Source: Hyphomicrobiaceae bacterium (GTDB taxonomy: Bacteria > Pseudomonadota > Alphaproteobacteria > Rhizobiales > Hyphomicrobiaceae). From it: a DNA stretch of 6,449 nucleotides. Every line of letters starts with the position of its first letter. The stretch's first letter is position 1. A program made the position numbers and the translations under genes. The notes beneath the pieces are model-generated. The model was given only the letters and a program-made list of their open reading frames with translations, was not told where the DNA came from and searched no databases. The DNA is taken from contig JAJFHI010000164.1 in the NCBI GenBank assembly GCA_021775715.1, positions 1 through 6,449 of the forward strand. The letters run 5' to 3'. Of the stretch, positions 1 through 6,310 are shown one piece after another.

Positions 1-471
1 GAGATCTTCCCAAAGCAGATCGCGTTCAACTGCATCCCGCACATTGACGTCTTTATGGAAGACGGTTTCACCAAGGAAGAATGGAAGATGGTGGTTGAGA
101 CCAAAAAGATTCTCGACCCCAAAATCAAGCTGACCGCAACGTGTGTGCGTGTGCCCGTATTTGTCGGCCATGCCGAAGTCGTCAACATCGAGTTCGAACG
201 CGAAATCGAGCCTCAAGAAGCCCATGAAGCACTGCGCCAGGCGCCCGGCATCATGATCGTCGACAAGCGCGAGCCGGGTGGCTATGTCACGCAGGTCGAT
301 GCAGCAGGTGAGTTTGCAACGTACATCTCGCGCTTACGCGCTGATCCCACAGTCGATAATGGACTGGCGATGTGGGTGGTGTCGGACAACCTTCTGAAGG
401 GGGCAGCCCTTAACACCGTCCAGATCGCAGAATTGATGATCAACCGTAATTTGCTGACGAAAGCCGCGTAA
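1..471 (+). CDS. asd: Aspartate-semialdehyde dehydrogenase, C-terminal part (5' end outside window)
   Basis: Asd reduces L-4-aspartyl phosphate to L-aspartate 4-semialdehyde with NADPH in the cytoplasm. This is the branch point to lysine/meso-diaminopimelate, threonine and methionine. The window opens in frame inside the gene and shows the last 156 residues before a TAA stop. Visible landmarks, numbered from the window edge: the FPKQIAFN-IPHID stretch (residues 3-16); KEEWKM (25-30), with the glutamate matching E. coli Glu241; and CVRVPVFVGH (48-57), in which Arg50 and His57 are seven residues apart like substrate-binding Arg267 and His274. The C-terminal LLKGAALNTVQIAE block is typical of the family. 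The active-site cysteine lies upstream of the window. Nothing looks broken. The gene converges on the marR gene, and a strong hairpin begins 35 bases after the stop. Family assignment is very secure. Confidence 0.97.
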   Translation, partial: EIFPKQIAFNCIPHIDVFMEDGFTKEEWKMVVETKKILDPKIKLTATCVRVPVFVGHAEVVNIEFEREIEPQEAHEALRQAPGIMIVDKREPGGYVTQVDAAGEFATYISRLRADPTVDNGLAMWVVSDNLLKGAALNTVQIAELMINRNLLTKAA

Positions 472-506
472 CGACCTGAAACTTACGGCGACATTATAAC
501 ATCGAT

Positions 507-539
507 TTTGAGCGGGGGTGCCAGGCAGCCTCGCTCAAA
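507..539 (+). terminator. Strong hairpin after asd, probable transcript 3' end structure
   Basis: Bases 507-514 (TTTGAGCG) pair perfectly with 532-539 (CGCTCAAA). The helix continues through a G-T pair, two G-C pairs, one G-G mismatch and three more pairs to a three-base loop at 522-524. It sits 35 bases after the asd stop in the asd/marR convergent gap. Neither strand shows a proper T-tract after the stem, so it is not a textbook intrinsic terminator. It may still terminate, or protect the 3' end of the asd mRNA. The rest of the 166-base gap (472-637) holds only weaker pairings, for example 572-577 with 597-602, and no gene. Confidence 0.5.
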
Positions 540-637
540 CGGCTGACAAAGGTGTCGCGAATTATCAGAGAGCACCGCACCCCAGCGCACAGCTGTCGGT
601 GTAGCAAGTACAGATAATTGCTTGAGAAGTTAGAGGC

Positions 638-1132
638 TTACTTGCCCGACGCCGAAGAGGACATACGATCCATCTTGCCCAATGCCTCAACGATAACATT
701 AAGGTCTTTCAAGAAACGTTCACGCTGCGCTGCAGGTAAAACATCGAGAATTCGCTCATCAACGCGGTGGGCCATTGGGCCAACGGACTCATAAACTTTT
801 CGGCCTTCTTCGGTGAGACGCACAGCATAAGCACGCGCGTCCTCTTTGGTACGGCGACGTTGTAGAAGACCTTTTTTCATCATGCGACGAACAATATCCG
901 CCAACGTCGATCTATCGATGCCTGTCCGATCAACAAGTTGGGTCTGGCTCAATCCCTCGTTGCCAGCAACCGTGACGAGCACTGCGTACTGACGAGGGGT
1001 TACATCTCCCGATGACATTTCGGACTGGAAAATATCTCCAGCGCATTGGCCGGCACGATGAAGAAGGTGCAGGGGCGAAGCGCTTAGCACTGAGCCCGAA
1101 TCATTTTCCAAAACGGATTCTTGAGAGGACAT
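638..1132 (-). CDS. MarR-family winged helix-turn-helix transcriptional regulator
   Basis: This is a cytoplasmic DNA-binding protein of 164 residues, normal for dimeric MarR repressors, which usually release DNA on binding a small ligand or on cysteine oxidation. The start is the ATG at 1132 (MSSQES...), preceded by a purine-rich but weak ribosome-site stretch (AAGAAAG). A TTG at 1165 would add 11 residues but has no ribosome site. Visible parts: the N-terminal dimerisation helix around 20-40; VTPRQYAVL (44-52); the helix-turn-helix from LSQTQLVDRTGIDRSTLADIVRRM (61-84), with recognition helix near 73-87; the wing RRRTKEDARAYAVRLT (92-107), with the family DxR at Asp98/Arg100; and a C-terminal helical region. 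There is a single cysteine, Cys30, in the first helix. The target is not revealed by neighbours, because both flanking genes lie in other transcription units. Two palindromes upstream suggest autoregulation. Family is sure; specific role is unknown. Confidence 0.93.
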   Translation of the reverse strand: MSSQESVLENDSGSVLSASPLHLLHRAGQCAGDIFQSEMSSGDVTPRQYAVLVTVAGNEGLSQTQLVDRTGIDRSTLADIVRRMMKKGLLQRRRTKEDARAYAVRLTEEGRKVYESVGPMAHRVDERILDVLPAAQRERFLKDLNVIVEALGKMDRMSSSASGK

Positions 1133-1223
1133 TGTTTCTTTCTTGATTTTTGCGTGAAACCTCAAAAGCTGGCACGTGGGCCCGCCAAATTAAATATTCG
1201 CCAGCATGGAAAAACACCTAACA

Positions 1224-1253
1224 CGGAACAGTTCCGACTTTGGTACAATACCA
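1224..1253. promoter_or_regulatory. Two adjacent 13-bp palindromes, candidate operators of the MarR regulator
   Basis: Bases 1224-1236 read CGGAAC-A-GTTCCG, perfect 6-bp arms around one base. Bases 1241-1253 read TGGTA-CAA-TACCA, perfect 5-bp arms around three bases. Their centres are 17 bp apart, about 100 bp upstream of the marR ATG. MarR dimers bind palindromes of this size and often repress their own gene, so an operator role is plausible. The two sites differ in sequence, so only one may be a true site, or one may serve another factor. This is inferred from position and symmetry only. Confidence 0.35.
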
Positions 1254-1317
1254 GCGGCACCAAGCCAGAACATACGAATTTGACCTTTCAGTCTAGAGGT
1301 AACGACGTTTAACAACT

Positions 1318-1344
1318 AAAAAAGTATGAATGTGCACAGCATTC
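1318..1344 (-). terminator. Possible intrinsic terminator of the dapF-ispZ cluster
   Basis: On the - strand, GAATG (1344-1340) pairs with CATTC (1332-1328) across a 7-base loop. Four bases later come six consecutive T's (1323-1318). It lies about 65 bases downstream of the last ispZ stop and before marR, where termination would be expected. The stem is short and A/T-rich, so the call is tentative. A second small stem (GTGC-CAAAA-GCAC, 1393-1405) lies closer to the stop but lacks a T-run. Confidence 0.3.
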
Positions 1345-1408
1345 TATGGAATTTCCGCCGAAAAATTAACCAATATCCGCTGTTAGACTTAAGTGCCAAA
1401 AGCACAAA

Positions 1409-2044
1409 CTATGTAGTTTTCAGCTCGTGCTTTTTCAATAAACCGAGCTGAAAGAGACCAAAAAGCATCGTCAGCGGCATAATCCCAAATACTTTAAAAC
1501 TCACCCAGAAATCGGTCGTCTGTGTACGCCAGACAACTTCATTAACAACGGCGAGAAACAAAAAGAACCCGATCCAGCGCCACGATAACTTGCGCCAACC
1601 TTCCTCGGTCAGTTTAAACACTTCACCGAAAATATATTTTAACAGCGTTCGGCCCGAAAACATGCCTCCAGCCAATATAGTTGCAAACAGCGCATTAACG
1701 ATTGTTGGCTTCATTTTAATAAACAAATCGTCCTGCAGCCAAACCGTCAGCCCACCAAAAATGAGGACAAAAACACCGGTTACAAGTGGCATGACGGCAA
1801 TGTGACCAAACAGTATCCGAGAGGCGATCAGTGACAGCACTGTCGCGACCATGAATGCAGCGGTCCCGTAGAAGATGTCGACCCGCGAATTCACAACAAA
1901 GAACACCACAAGTGGACCGAGTTCGACCAACAGCTTTAGAAACTGCGGCCCTAGCGGTTGTTCTGATGTGTCAGTCGACCCAGCTGTTGCTTTGCCCTTT
2001 TTCGCAGGGTCTACAGGATCATCGTCGGCCTTGATGTCGGTCAC
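1409..2044 (-). CDS. ispZ: Septation protein A (YciB/IspZ family), canonical copy
   Basis: This is a polytopic inner-membrane protein of the YciB/IspZ family. In other bacteria the family is linked to septation and to envelope synthesis and integrity; no catalytic reaction is established. I prefer the GTG at 2044 (protein starts VTDIKADDD, 211 residues) because AAGG stands about 10 bases upstream and the length fits the family. A GTG at 2098 would add 18 residues with little support. A charged leader (1-33) precedes the core. Hydrophobic segments lie near 37-51, 61-78, 84-101, 113-128, 156-170 and 184-203. Family signatures are intact: ELGPLVVFF-VN (41-52), DDLFIKMKPTIVNALF (105-120), LLKYIFGEVFKLTEEGWRKLSWRW (134-157), and NEVVWRTQTTDFWVSFKVFG (168-187). 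It is the last gene of the leftward cluster, 69 bases after a diverged paralogue. Family certain; start moderately sure. Confidence 0.93.
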   Translation of the reverse strand: MTDIKADDDPVDPAKKGKATAGSTDTSEQPLGPQFLKLLVELGPLVVFFVVNSRVDIFYGTAAFMVATVLSLIASRILFGHIAVMPLVTGVFVLIFGGLTVWLQDDLFIKMKPTIVNALFATILAGGMFSGRTLLKYIFGEVFKLTEEGWRKLSWRWIGFFLFLAVVNEVVWRTQTTDFWVSFKVFGIMPLTMLFGLFQLGLLKKHELKTT

Positions 2045-2113
2045 AGGACGTATGCCTTTTTTTGCAGTTAAACGAGATGCACGAAGGCATCGGTCCACAT
2101 CTCAAACCAGAAT

Positions 2114-2863
2114 TCAAGACCGCACTGGCGCCACTGCTGCTCGCAACATTTTGTCTGAGTTACTGCGATCTGTCGACGCTGACAGAGGCCGTGCAAGCGT
2201 TGACGTCAGGCCATCTGAAGTCGATCCGCTGGCTTTCGCCGGATCGTGATCATCAGGCAGACGATGTGGTTGCATAAGACGTGTCAGAAACCAGGCATAG
2301 AAACCTGACAAAGGCATAATGAAGGCAATCTTGAACAAGATCCAAACATTCACGCCATTCATTTCGTAGCCAAGGATGTTGTAGATTTCGGTGTCAACAA
2401 ACGACAGACGAACAACTTCGTTAGCCACGGCTGTAAATACGAAAAACCAGGCGAAACTCCTTGTAAAGCTGTCCCAGCCTTTTTGCGTGTAGTGGAATGT
2501 TCCTTCAAACACATACTTGAAGAAGTTGCGCTTGAACCAAAGCCCGCCGAACAAGAACACGGCGAACATGAGGTTGAAAATTGTGACCTTGATCTGAACC
2601 CACATTGGATCGCCGGTGATGATCGTCAACGCGCCGAAGATGATTGTCACAGTCGACGCAATCAGCGGGAACAATGGCGGTCGACCGAACATGTAGAGCA
2701 TCACTGCAATTGCGATCACCGTAGTGGCGATCAGTGCCCACGTGCCGGTATTGATATCGTAAGCCGCGTTCACAACAAACATCGTCACAAGCGGACCAAA
2801 CTCGCTCAAAATATTGACGGTCTGTTTCGCCGTAAATGGAAAGATGCGTTTCAACAAGCTCAT
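2114..2863 (-). CDS. Diverged YciB/IspZ-family membrane protein, second tandem copy with polar C-terminal tail
   Basis: A polytopic inner-membrane protein of 249 residues from the ATG at 2863 (MSLLKRIFPF). AAGGA lies about 12 bases upstream; a TTG at 2872, closer to that site, would add three residues. It aligns along its core with the next gene: EFGPLVTMFVVNAAYDI (21-37), IIFGALTIITGDPMWVQIKVTIFNLMF (74-100), NFFKYVFEGTFHYTQKGWDSFTRSF (113-137), and ANEVV (147-151). It has lost hallmark residues: FIKMKPTI is replaced by WVQIKVTI, and WRT-TDFWV is absent. Between NEVV and the last membrane segment it has 27 residues where the neighbour has 13. After about residue 197 comes a roughly 50-residue Ser/Thr/Ala/Asp-rich polar tail with no recognised domain. 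A membrane protein of the IspZ superfamily is sure; whether it shares the septation role is open, so I give no symbol. Confidence 0.88.
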   Translation of the reverse strand: MSLLKRIFPFTAKQTVNILSEFGPLVTMFVVNAAYDINTGTWALIATTVIAIAVMLYMFGRPPLFPLIASTVTIIFGALTIITGDPMWVQIKVTIFNLMFAVFLFGGLWFKRNFFKYVFEGTFHYTQKGWDSFTRSFAWFFVFTAVANEVVRLSFVDTEIYNILGYEMNGVNVWILFKIAFIMPLSGFYAWFLTRLMQPHRLPDDHDPAKASGSTSDGLTSTLARPLSASTDRSNSDKMLRAAVAPVRS

Positions 2864-2894
2864 GAGCCCCAAGCGTCCTTATATTTCGTTGTCG

Positions 2895-2966
2895 GTGACG
2901 ACTTGCCATGCCAACAAACCCGAGCAACCCCGCACCGCGAGCCTGCGAAACAATTCTTGTCGTCAC
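2895..2966. repeat. 8-bp inverted repeat spanning most of the ftsY-ispZ gap
   Basis: GTGACGAC at 2895-2902 and its exact reverse complement GTCGTCAC at 2959-2966 are separated by 56 bases. Both lie in the 116-base gap between the ftsY stop (2980) and the next start (2863). In the mRNA the arms could close a large loop just ahead of the ribosome site of the diverged ispZ copy. The gap has no T-run and no convincing promoter. An 8-bp pair at this distance can also occur by chance. Confidence 0.25.
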
Positions 2967-2979
2967 GACCAACCCCGGC

Positions 2980-4107
2980 TCAACCTTGCGCCAGGGCCTC
3001 CGCATAGTCTCGTGGTTGGAAAGGTTGCAGATCATCAACACCCTCACCCACACCGATCGCATGGACCGGCAAGCCATACTTGGCTGCCACCGCAACCAGG
3101 ATGCCGCCACGAGCGGTGCCATCCAATTTGGTCATGACTAGGCCCGTTACACTGGCTCGCGCCTGGAAAACCTCGACTTGCGCTAGGGCATTTTGTCCCG
3201 TCGTCGCATCAAGCACCAACAGAACGTCATGTGGCGCCGTCTCGTCGATTTTCCGCAGGACGCGAATGACCTTCTCTAACTCTTCCATCAATTCGTTTTT
3301 ATTTTGCAACCGCCCGGCCGTATCAACCAGCAGAACATCGCAATTTTCAGCTCTGGCGACTGTTAACGCGTCGTAAACCAAGCCGGACGCATCCGAGCCG
3401 ACGTCACGCGCCACAACAGGTGTCTGGGTACGTTCACCCCAAACTTTCAACTGATCAATTGCCGCCGCGCGAAAGGTATCGCCAGCCGCCATCATCACCT
3501 TGTGACCGTCCCGCTTCAGCTTTGCGGCCAATTTGCCAATGGTCGTCGTCTTGCCAGTGCCGTTGACGCCAATCATCAAAATGACATGCGGGCTGTTTGC
3601 TTTGTTTATCTTGAGCGGCAAAGCGACCGGCTCCAACACGCGCTCGACCTCCTCGGCCAAAACGCGGCGCACGTCTTCCGGCGCAATGCCTTTTTCATAC
3701 CGCCCTTTTGACAACCGATCGGTGATCTTCATGGCCGTTTCGACGCCGAGGTCAGCTTGTATCAACACGTCTTCAAGATCATCGAGTGTGTCGGCGTCCA
3801 GCTTGCTTTTTGTGAATATCCCCGTGATGCCGTCCGACAACCGGGACGATGTTTTCGTTAGACCGCCTTTGAGCCGCTGGAACCAACCTGTTTTTGCCTG
3901 TGCCTCCTCAGACGTAGCAGCAGGCGCAGGCGCCTCGGTCTCAATGGGCACCACTTCAGAAACATCCGCAGTCGCAGCCGCAACAACGGTTTCATCCGTC
4001 ACCGCAGCAGGTGGAGTGTCTTCGGAAACAACAGATTCAGACGAAGACTTGCCAAACAGTCGGCCCATCAGGCCAGCTTTTTTGGGCTTGTTGTCGACCG
4101 CACTCAT
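2980..4107 (-). CDS. ftsY: Signal recognition particle receptor FtsY
   Basis: FtsY is the SRP-type GTPase that docks the SRP-ribosome-nascent chain complex at the inner membrane and hands membrane proteins to SecYEG. The 375-residue product starts at the ATG at 4107; a GTG directly before it would add one residue. Parts in order: a short basic/hydrophobic N-terminal segment KPKKAGLMGRLFGK (7-20), likely a first lipid anchor; an acidic Ala/Glu/Val/Thr-rich A domain (22-72); an amphipathic segment GWFQRLKGGL (74-83), a second membrane-targeting site; the helical N domain (about 84-165); and the G domain. The G domain shows GVNGTGKTT (180-188), DTFRAAAIDQL (210-220), DTAGR (262-266), TKLD (326-329) and GVGEGVDDLQPF (352-363). 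All nucleotide-binding motifs are complete. The length is normal apart from a shorter A domain than in E. coli. It overlaps mtaB by one base. Confidence 0.98.
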   Translation of the reverse strand: MSAVDNKPKKAGLMGRLFGKSSSESVVSEDTPPAAVTDETVVAAATADVSEVVPIETEAPAPAATSEEAQAKTGWFQRLKGGLTKTSSRLSDGITGIFTKSKLDADTLDDLEDVLIQADLGVETAMKITDRLSKGRYEKGIAPEDVRRVLAEEVERVLEPVALPLKINKANSPHVILMIGVNGTGKTTTIGKLAAKLKRDGHKVMMAAGDTFRAAAIDQLKVWGERTQTPVVARDVGSDASGLVYDALTVARAENCDVLLVDTAGRLQNKNELMEELEKVIRVLRKIDETAPHDVLLVLDATTGQNALAQVEVFQARASVTGLVMTKLDGTARGGILVAVAAKYGLPVHAIGVGEGVDDLQPFQPRDYAEALAQG

Positions 4108-4123
4108 CACGCAGGAACTCCCC
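4105..4123 (-). promoter_or_regulatory. mtaB/ftsY stop-start overlap with ribosome site
   Basis: On the - strand the mtaB stop TGA (4109-4107) shares its A with the ftsY ATG (4107-4105), giving TGATG. GGGGAG (4123-4118) lies ten bases before the ATG, inside the last codons of mtaB. This arrangement usually means translational coupling and one transcript for both genes, and it decides the ftsY start. Confidence 0.75.
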
Positions 4124-5399
4124 GTAAGCGGCGGCCGTCCGAGCCCGTAACAACAACAGTCTGCAAACTACCCGTAACGTTCGCTGACTCGTGACCCGCA
4201 ACATCGGCCTCAGGCATTTCGATCTCTGCAAACTGCGGTGTGCGACCACGACTTTTGCTTTCCATCAAAACGGAAACCTTGCGGTTGGTCTGGCTATCGA
4301 GAAACTTAGCTAGCTCGGTGTCGCCGGCTTGGCGCAGACGTGCGGCCCGGTCCTTACCAACTTTGCGATCCACCTGCGGCATCCTCGCTGCAGGTGTGCC
4401 TGAGCGTGGCGAAAACGGGAATACATGCAGATACGTCAATCCGCAGGCCTCAACGATATCGAGCGATTGCGCAAACATTTCTTCTGTTTCGGTTGGAAAA
4501 CCTGCGATCAAGTCAGCACCAAATACGATGTCAGGTCGGAGTCGGCGGGCTTCTTCGCAAAATTTGATCGCATCCTCGCGACTGTGACGCCGCTTCATAC
4601 GCTTTAAAATCAGATTGTCGCCCGACTGCATCGACAAATGCAGGTGCGGCATCAAGCGTTCATCTTCGGCGAGTGCGATCATCAAATCCTTATCCGCTTC
4701 CACCTGGTCAATTGACGACAACCGCAAGCGGTCAAGCTCAGGCACATGACGCAAAATCTGCCGTGTCAGCTGCCCCAGCGTCGCCGCGCCGGGCAGATCC
4801 GATCCATAGGACGTAATATCGACGCCGGTCAGAACAACCTCCCGATAGCCACGTTCGACGAGATTGCGGATTTGTTGCACCACTTCACCAGCCGGGACTG
4901 AGCGCGAGGGCCCGCGGCCAAAGGGAATAATGCAGAAAGTGCAACGGTGGTCACAGCCGTTTTGCACTTGAACATAGGCCCGTGCCCGAGTGCCAAATCC
5001 GTCGATAATATGGCCAGCGGTCTCGGTTACGCTCATGATGTCGTTGACGATCAACTGGGGGCTCGTTGCAGTTGAAAGCGCTGAAAATGTTGCCGCTTGC
5101 AACTTATCATTGTTGCCGATCACATGGTCGACGGCGTCCAATTCTGCGAAACCGTCAGGGTCGATTTGCGCTGCGCATCCGGTGACGATGATCTTGGCGT
5201 CCGGGCGTTCGCGACGTGTTTTGCGGATCGTTTGCTTGGCTTTGCGCACAGCATCGCTGGTAACGGCGCAGGTGTTGATGATGACGGCATCATTCAACCC
5301 AGCCGCATCGGCATGACTGCGCATGACCTCAGACTCGTACGCATTGAGCCGACAGCCAAGCGTGATCACTTCGGCGCCATCTGTTTTTTTATCATTCAT
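4107..5399 (-). CDS. mtaB: tRNA (N6-L-threonylcarbamoyladenosine(37)-C2)-methylthiotransferase MtaB
   Basis: MtaB converts t6A at position 37 of tRNAs reading ANN codons into ms2t6A, using radical SAM chemistry and two 4Fe-4S clusters; it acts in the cytoplasm. The 430-residue product starts at the ATG at 5399. A TTG at 5438 would add 13 residues and shorten the gap to dapF, but the family normally begins shortly before the EVITLGCRLNAYESE block. Methylthiotransferase domain: Cys16 (GCRLN), Cys44 (NTCAVT) and Cys75 (TGCAAQ) hold the auxiliary cluster. Radical SAM domain: CDHRCTFC with Cys149, Cys153 and Cys156, then GRGPSRS (161-167) and LTGVDITSYG. A TRAM-like region follows near the C-terminus, from about 375. 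GCRLNAYESE and the GVDITSYG form favour MtaB over MiaB or RimO. It lies between dapF and ftsY, likely in one operon. No key residue is missing. Confidence 0.95.
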   Translation of the reverse strand: MNDKKTDGAEVITLGCRLNAYESEVMRSHADAAGLNDAVIINTCAVTSDAVRKAKQTIRKTRRERPDAKIIVTGCAAQIDPDGFAELDAVDHVIGNNDKLQAATFSALSTATSPQLIVNDIMSVTETAGHIIDGFGTRARAYVQVQNGCDHRCTFCIIPFGRGPSRSVPAGEVVQQIRNLVERGYREVVLTGVDITSYGSDLPGAATLGQLTRQILRHVPELDRLRLSSIDQVEADKDLMIALAEDERLMPHLHLSMQSGDNLILKRMKRRHSREDAIKFCEEARRLRPDIVFGADLIAGFPTETEEMFAQSLDIVEACGLTYLHVFPFSPRSGTPAARMPQVDRKVGKDRAARLRQAGDTELAKFLDSQTNRKVSVLMESKSRGRTPQFAEIEMPEADVAGHESANVTGSLQTVVVTGSDGRRLRGVPA

Positions 5400-5403
5400 A
5401 TCT

Positions 5404-5415
5404 GGGTCAAGACCC
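5404..5415. repeat. 12-bp palindrome just before mtaB
   Basis: GGGTC-AA-GACCC, perfect 5-bp arms around two bases, lies five bases upstream of the mtaB ATG in the 48-base gap after dapF. A two-base loop is too small for a stable RNA hairpin as drawn, so if it matters it would be as a DNA site or by limiting ribosome access. No good ribosome site is visible in the gap. It may be chance. Confidence 0.25.
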
Positions 5416-5447
5416 TGACCGTCTGGTGCGCGTCTCAATGCCGGCTT

Positions 5448-6305
5448 CTAGCATGACGCAGGTTCCACTTCGATCTCGCCTTCATATTCAAGTTCTGCCG
5501 GACCCGTCATCAACATCCGGTCGTCCTTCGTCCATGAAATCTGCAAAGGGCCGCCGGGCAACTGCACTGTTACATCACGGCCAACAAACTTCTTACGCAT
5601 CGCGCAAACAGCTGCTGCACAGGCCGCTGTGCCGCAGGCCTTGGTCAACCCAACACCGCGCTCCCAGGTGCGCAGGCGCAATTCTGACGGAGAGATGATC
5701 TGCGCAACCGAGATGTTGGCGCGCTCGGGGAAAATCGGATGATTTTCAAGCAGCGGGCCAAAACGATGAAGGTCATAGGCATCAACATCATCGACCCAGA
5801 AGACGGCGTGCGGATTGCCAACGTTAACGGCTGACGGCGAATGCAAAACAGGATCGTCAATCGGCCCGATCTGCAGCTCAATACCGCGCGTGTCCCGAAA
5901 CTCTTCCGCCAACGGGATCTCATCCCATGCGAACCGCGGTACGCCCATATCCACCGTGACGTCATCGGCGCCATTGAACGTCGCCGCCAAGACACCAGAC
6001 CCTGTCTCGACCGTCGAGTTTGGCTGACCGGTTTCTTCCGACAACAGCATAGCGACACAGCGCGTGGCATTCCCGCAGGCTTCGACTTCCGAGCCGTCGG
6101 CGTTCAAAACGCGCATGTAGGTGTCAGCCTTGCCGGAGCGCTCAAGTACGATAACCTGGTCACAGCCTACGCCAATGTTGCGGTCGGCAATGAACTCGGC
6201 TTCTTCCGGGCCAATGCTCAACAGCTGTTCGCGGCCATCAAGCACAACGAAATCATTGCCGAGACCGTTCATTTTACGAAAACGTATGGTGGATGGAGCC
6301 GTCAT
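5448..6305 (-). CDS. dapF: Diaminopimelate epimerase
   Basis: DapF interconverts LL- and meso-2,6-diaminopimelate in the cytoplasm by a cofactor-free two-cysteine mechanism. It supplies meso-DAP for peptidoglycan and the precursor of lysine. The 285-residue product starts at the ATG at 6305 (MTAPSTIRFRKMNGLGND). An in-frame ATG at 6329 and a GTG at 6344 would add 8 or 13 residues not expected in the family. Visible motifs: KMNGLGNDFVV (11-21); NIGVGCDQ (43-50); catalytic Cys77 in EACGNATRC (75-83); NVGNPHAVFWV (161-171), with substrate-binding Asn and His; ERGVGLTKACGTAACA (215-230) with the second catalytic Cys224. The N- and C-terminal halves of the pseudo-symmetric fold are complete. It is the first gene of the leftward cluster. 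The asd gene of the same pathway lies at the other end of the window. Confidence 0.97.
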   Translation of the reverse strand: MTAPSTIRFRKMNGLGNDFVVLDGREQLLSIGPEEAEFIADRNIGVGCDQVIVLERSGKADTYMRVLNADGSEVEACGNATRCVAMLLSEETGQPNSTVETGSGVLAATFNGADDVTVDMGVPRFAWDEIPLAEEFRDTRGIELQIGPIDDPVLHSPSAVNVGNPHAVFWVDDVDAYDLHRFGPLLENHPIFPERANISVAQIISPSELRLRTWERGVGLTKACGTAACAAAVCAMRKKFVGRDVTVQLPGGPLQISWTKDDRMLMTGPAELEYEGEIEVEPASC

Positions 6306-6310
6306 AGGAC

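Larger units (their letters stand above)
1133..1408. other. Non-coding region between the ispZ 3' end and marR, holding the marR promoter
   Basis: No convincing gene is visible in these 276 bases on either strand. The stretch must contain the end of the leftward cluster and the promoter of marR. It is A/T-rich in places (for example AATTAAATATT near 1187-1197, giving TATTTA on the - strand, a possible -10). It holds two adjacent palindromes (1224-1253) and a small hairpin plus T-run (1318-1344). I could not identify a confident -35/-10 pair for marR. Confidence 0.6.

Noticed and set aside
603..622. AGCAA...TTGCT stem as a marR terminator
   Set aside because: Only five pairs with a ten-base loop and no T-run after it.
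1163..1165. TTG at 1165 as the marR start
   Set aside because: No ribosome site precedes it and the extra residues do not match the family; the ATG at 1132 gives a normal length.
2080..2300. Possible frameshift joining the tail of the diverged ispZ to the next gene
   Set aside because: The downstream gene has its own plausible GTG start and ribosome site and a full core, and the tail frame ends in a clean TGA. A broken single gene does not explain two complete cores.
2505..3122. 205-codon open frame on the - strand overlapping ftsY and the diverged ispZ copy
   Set aside because: It is a shifted frame of two well-supported genes; its Arg/His/Cys-rich product resembles no family and bridges their gap only because no stop happens to fall there.
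3533..4150. 205-codon open frame on the + strand opposite ftsY
   Set aside because: Antisense shadow of the ftsY N-terminal region; Ser/Ala/Val-rich composition mirrors the sense codons and there are no motifs.
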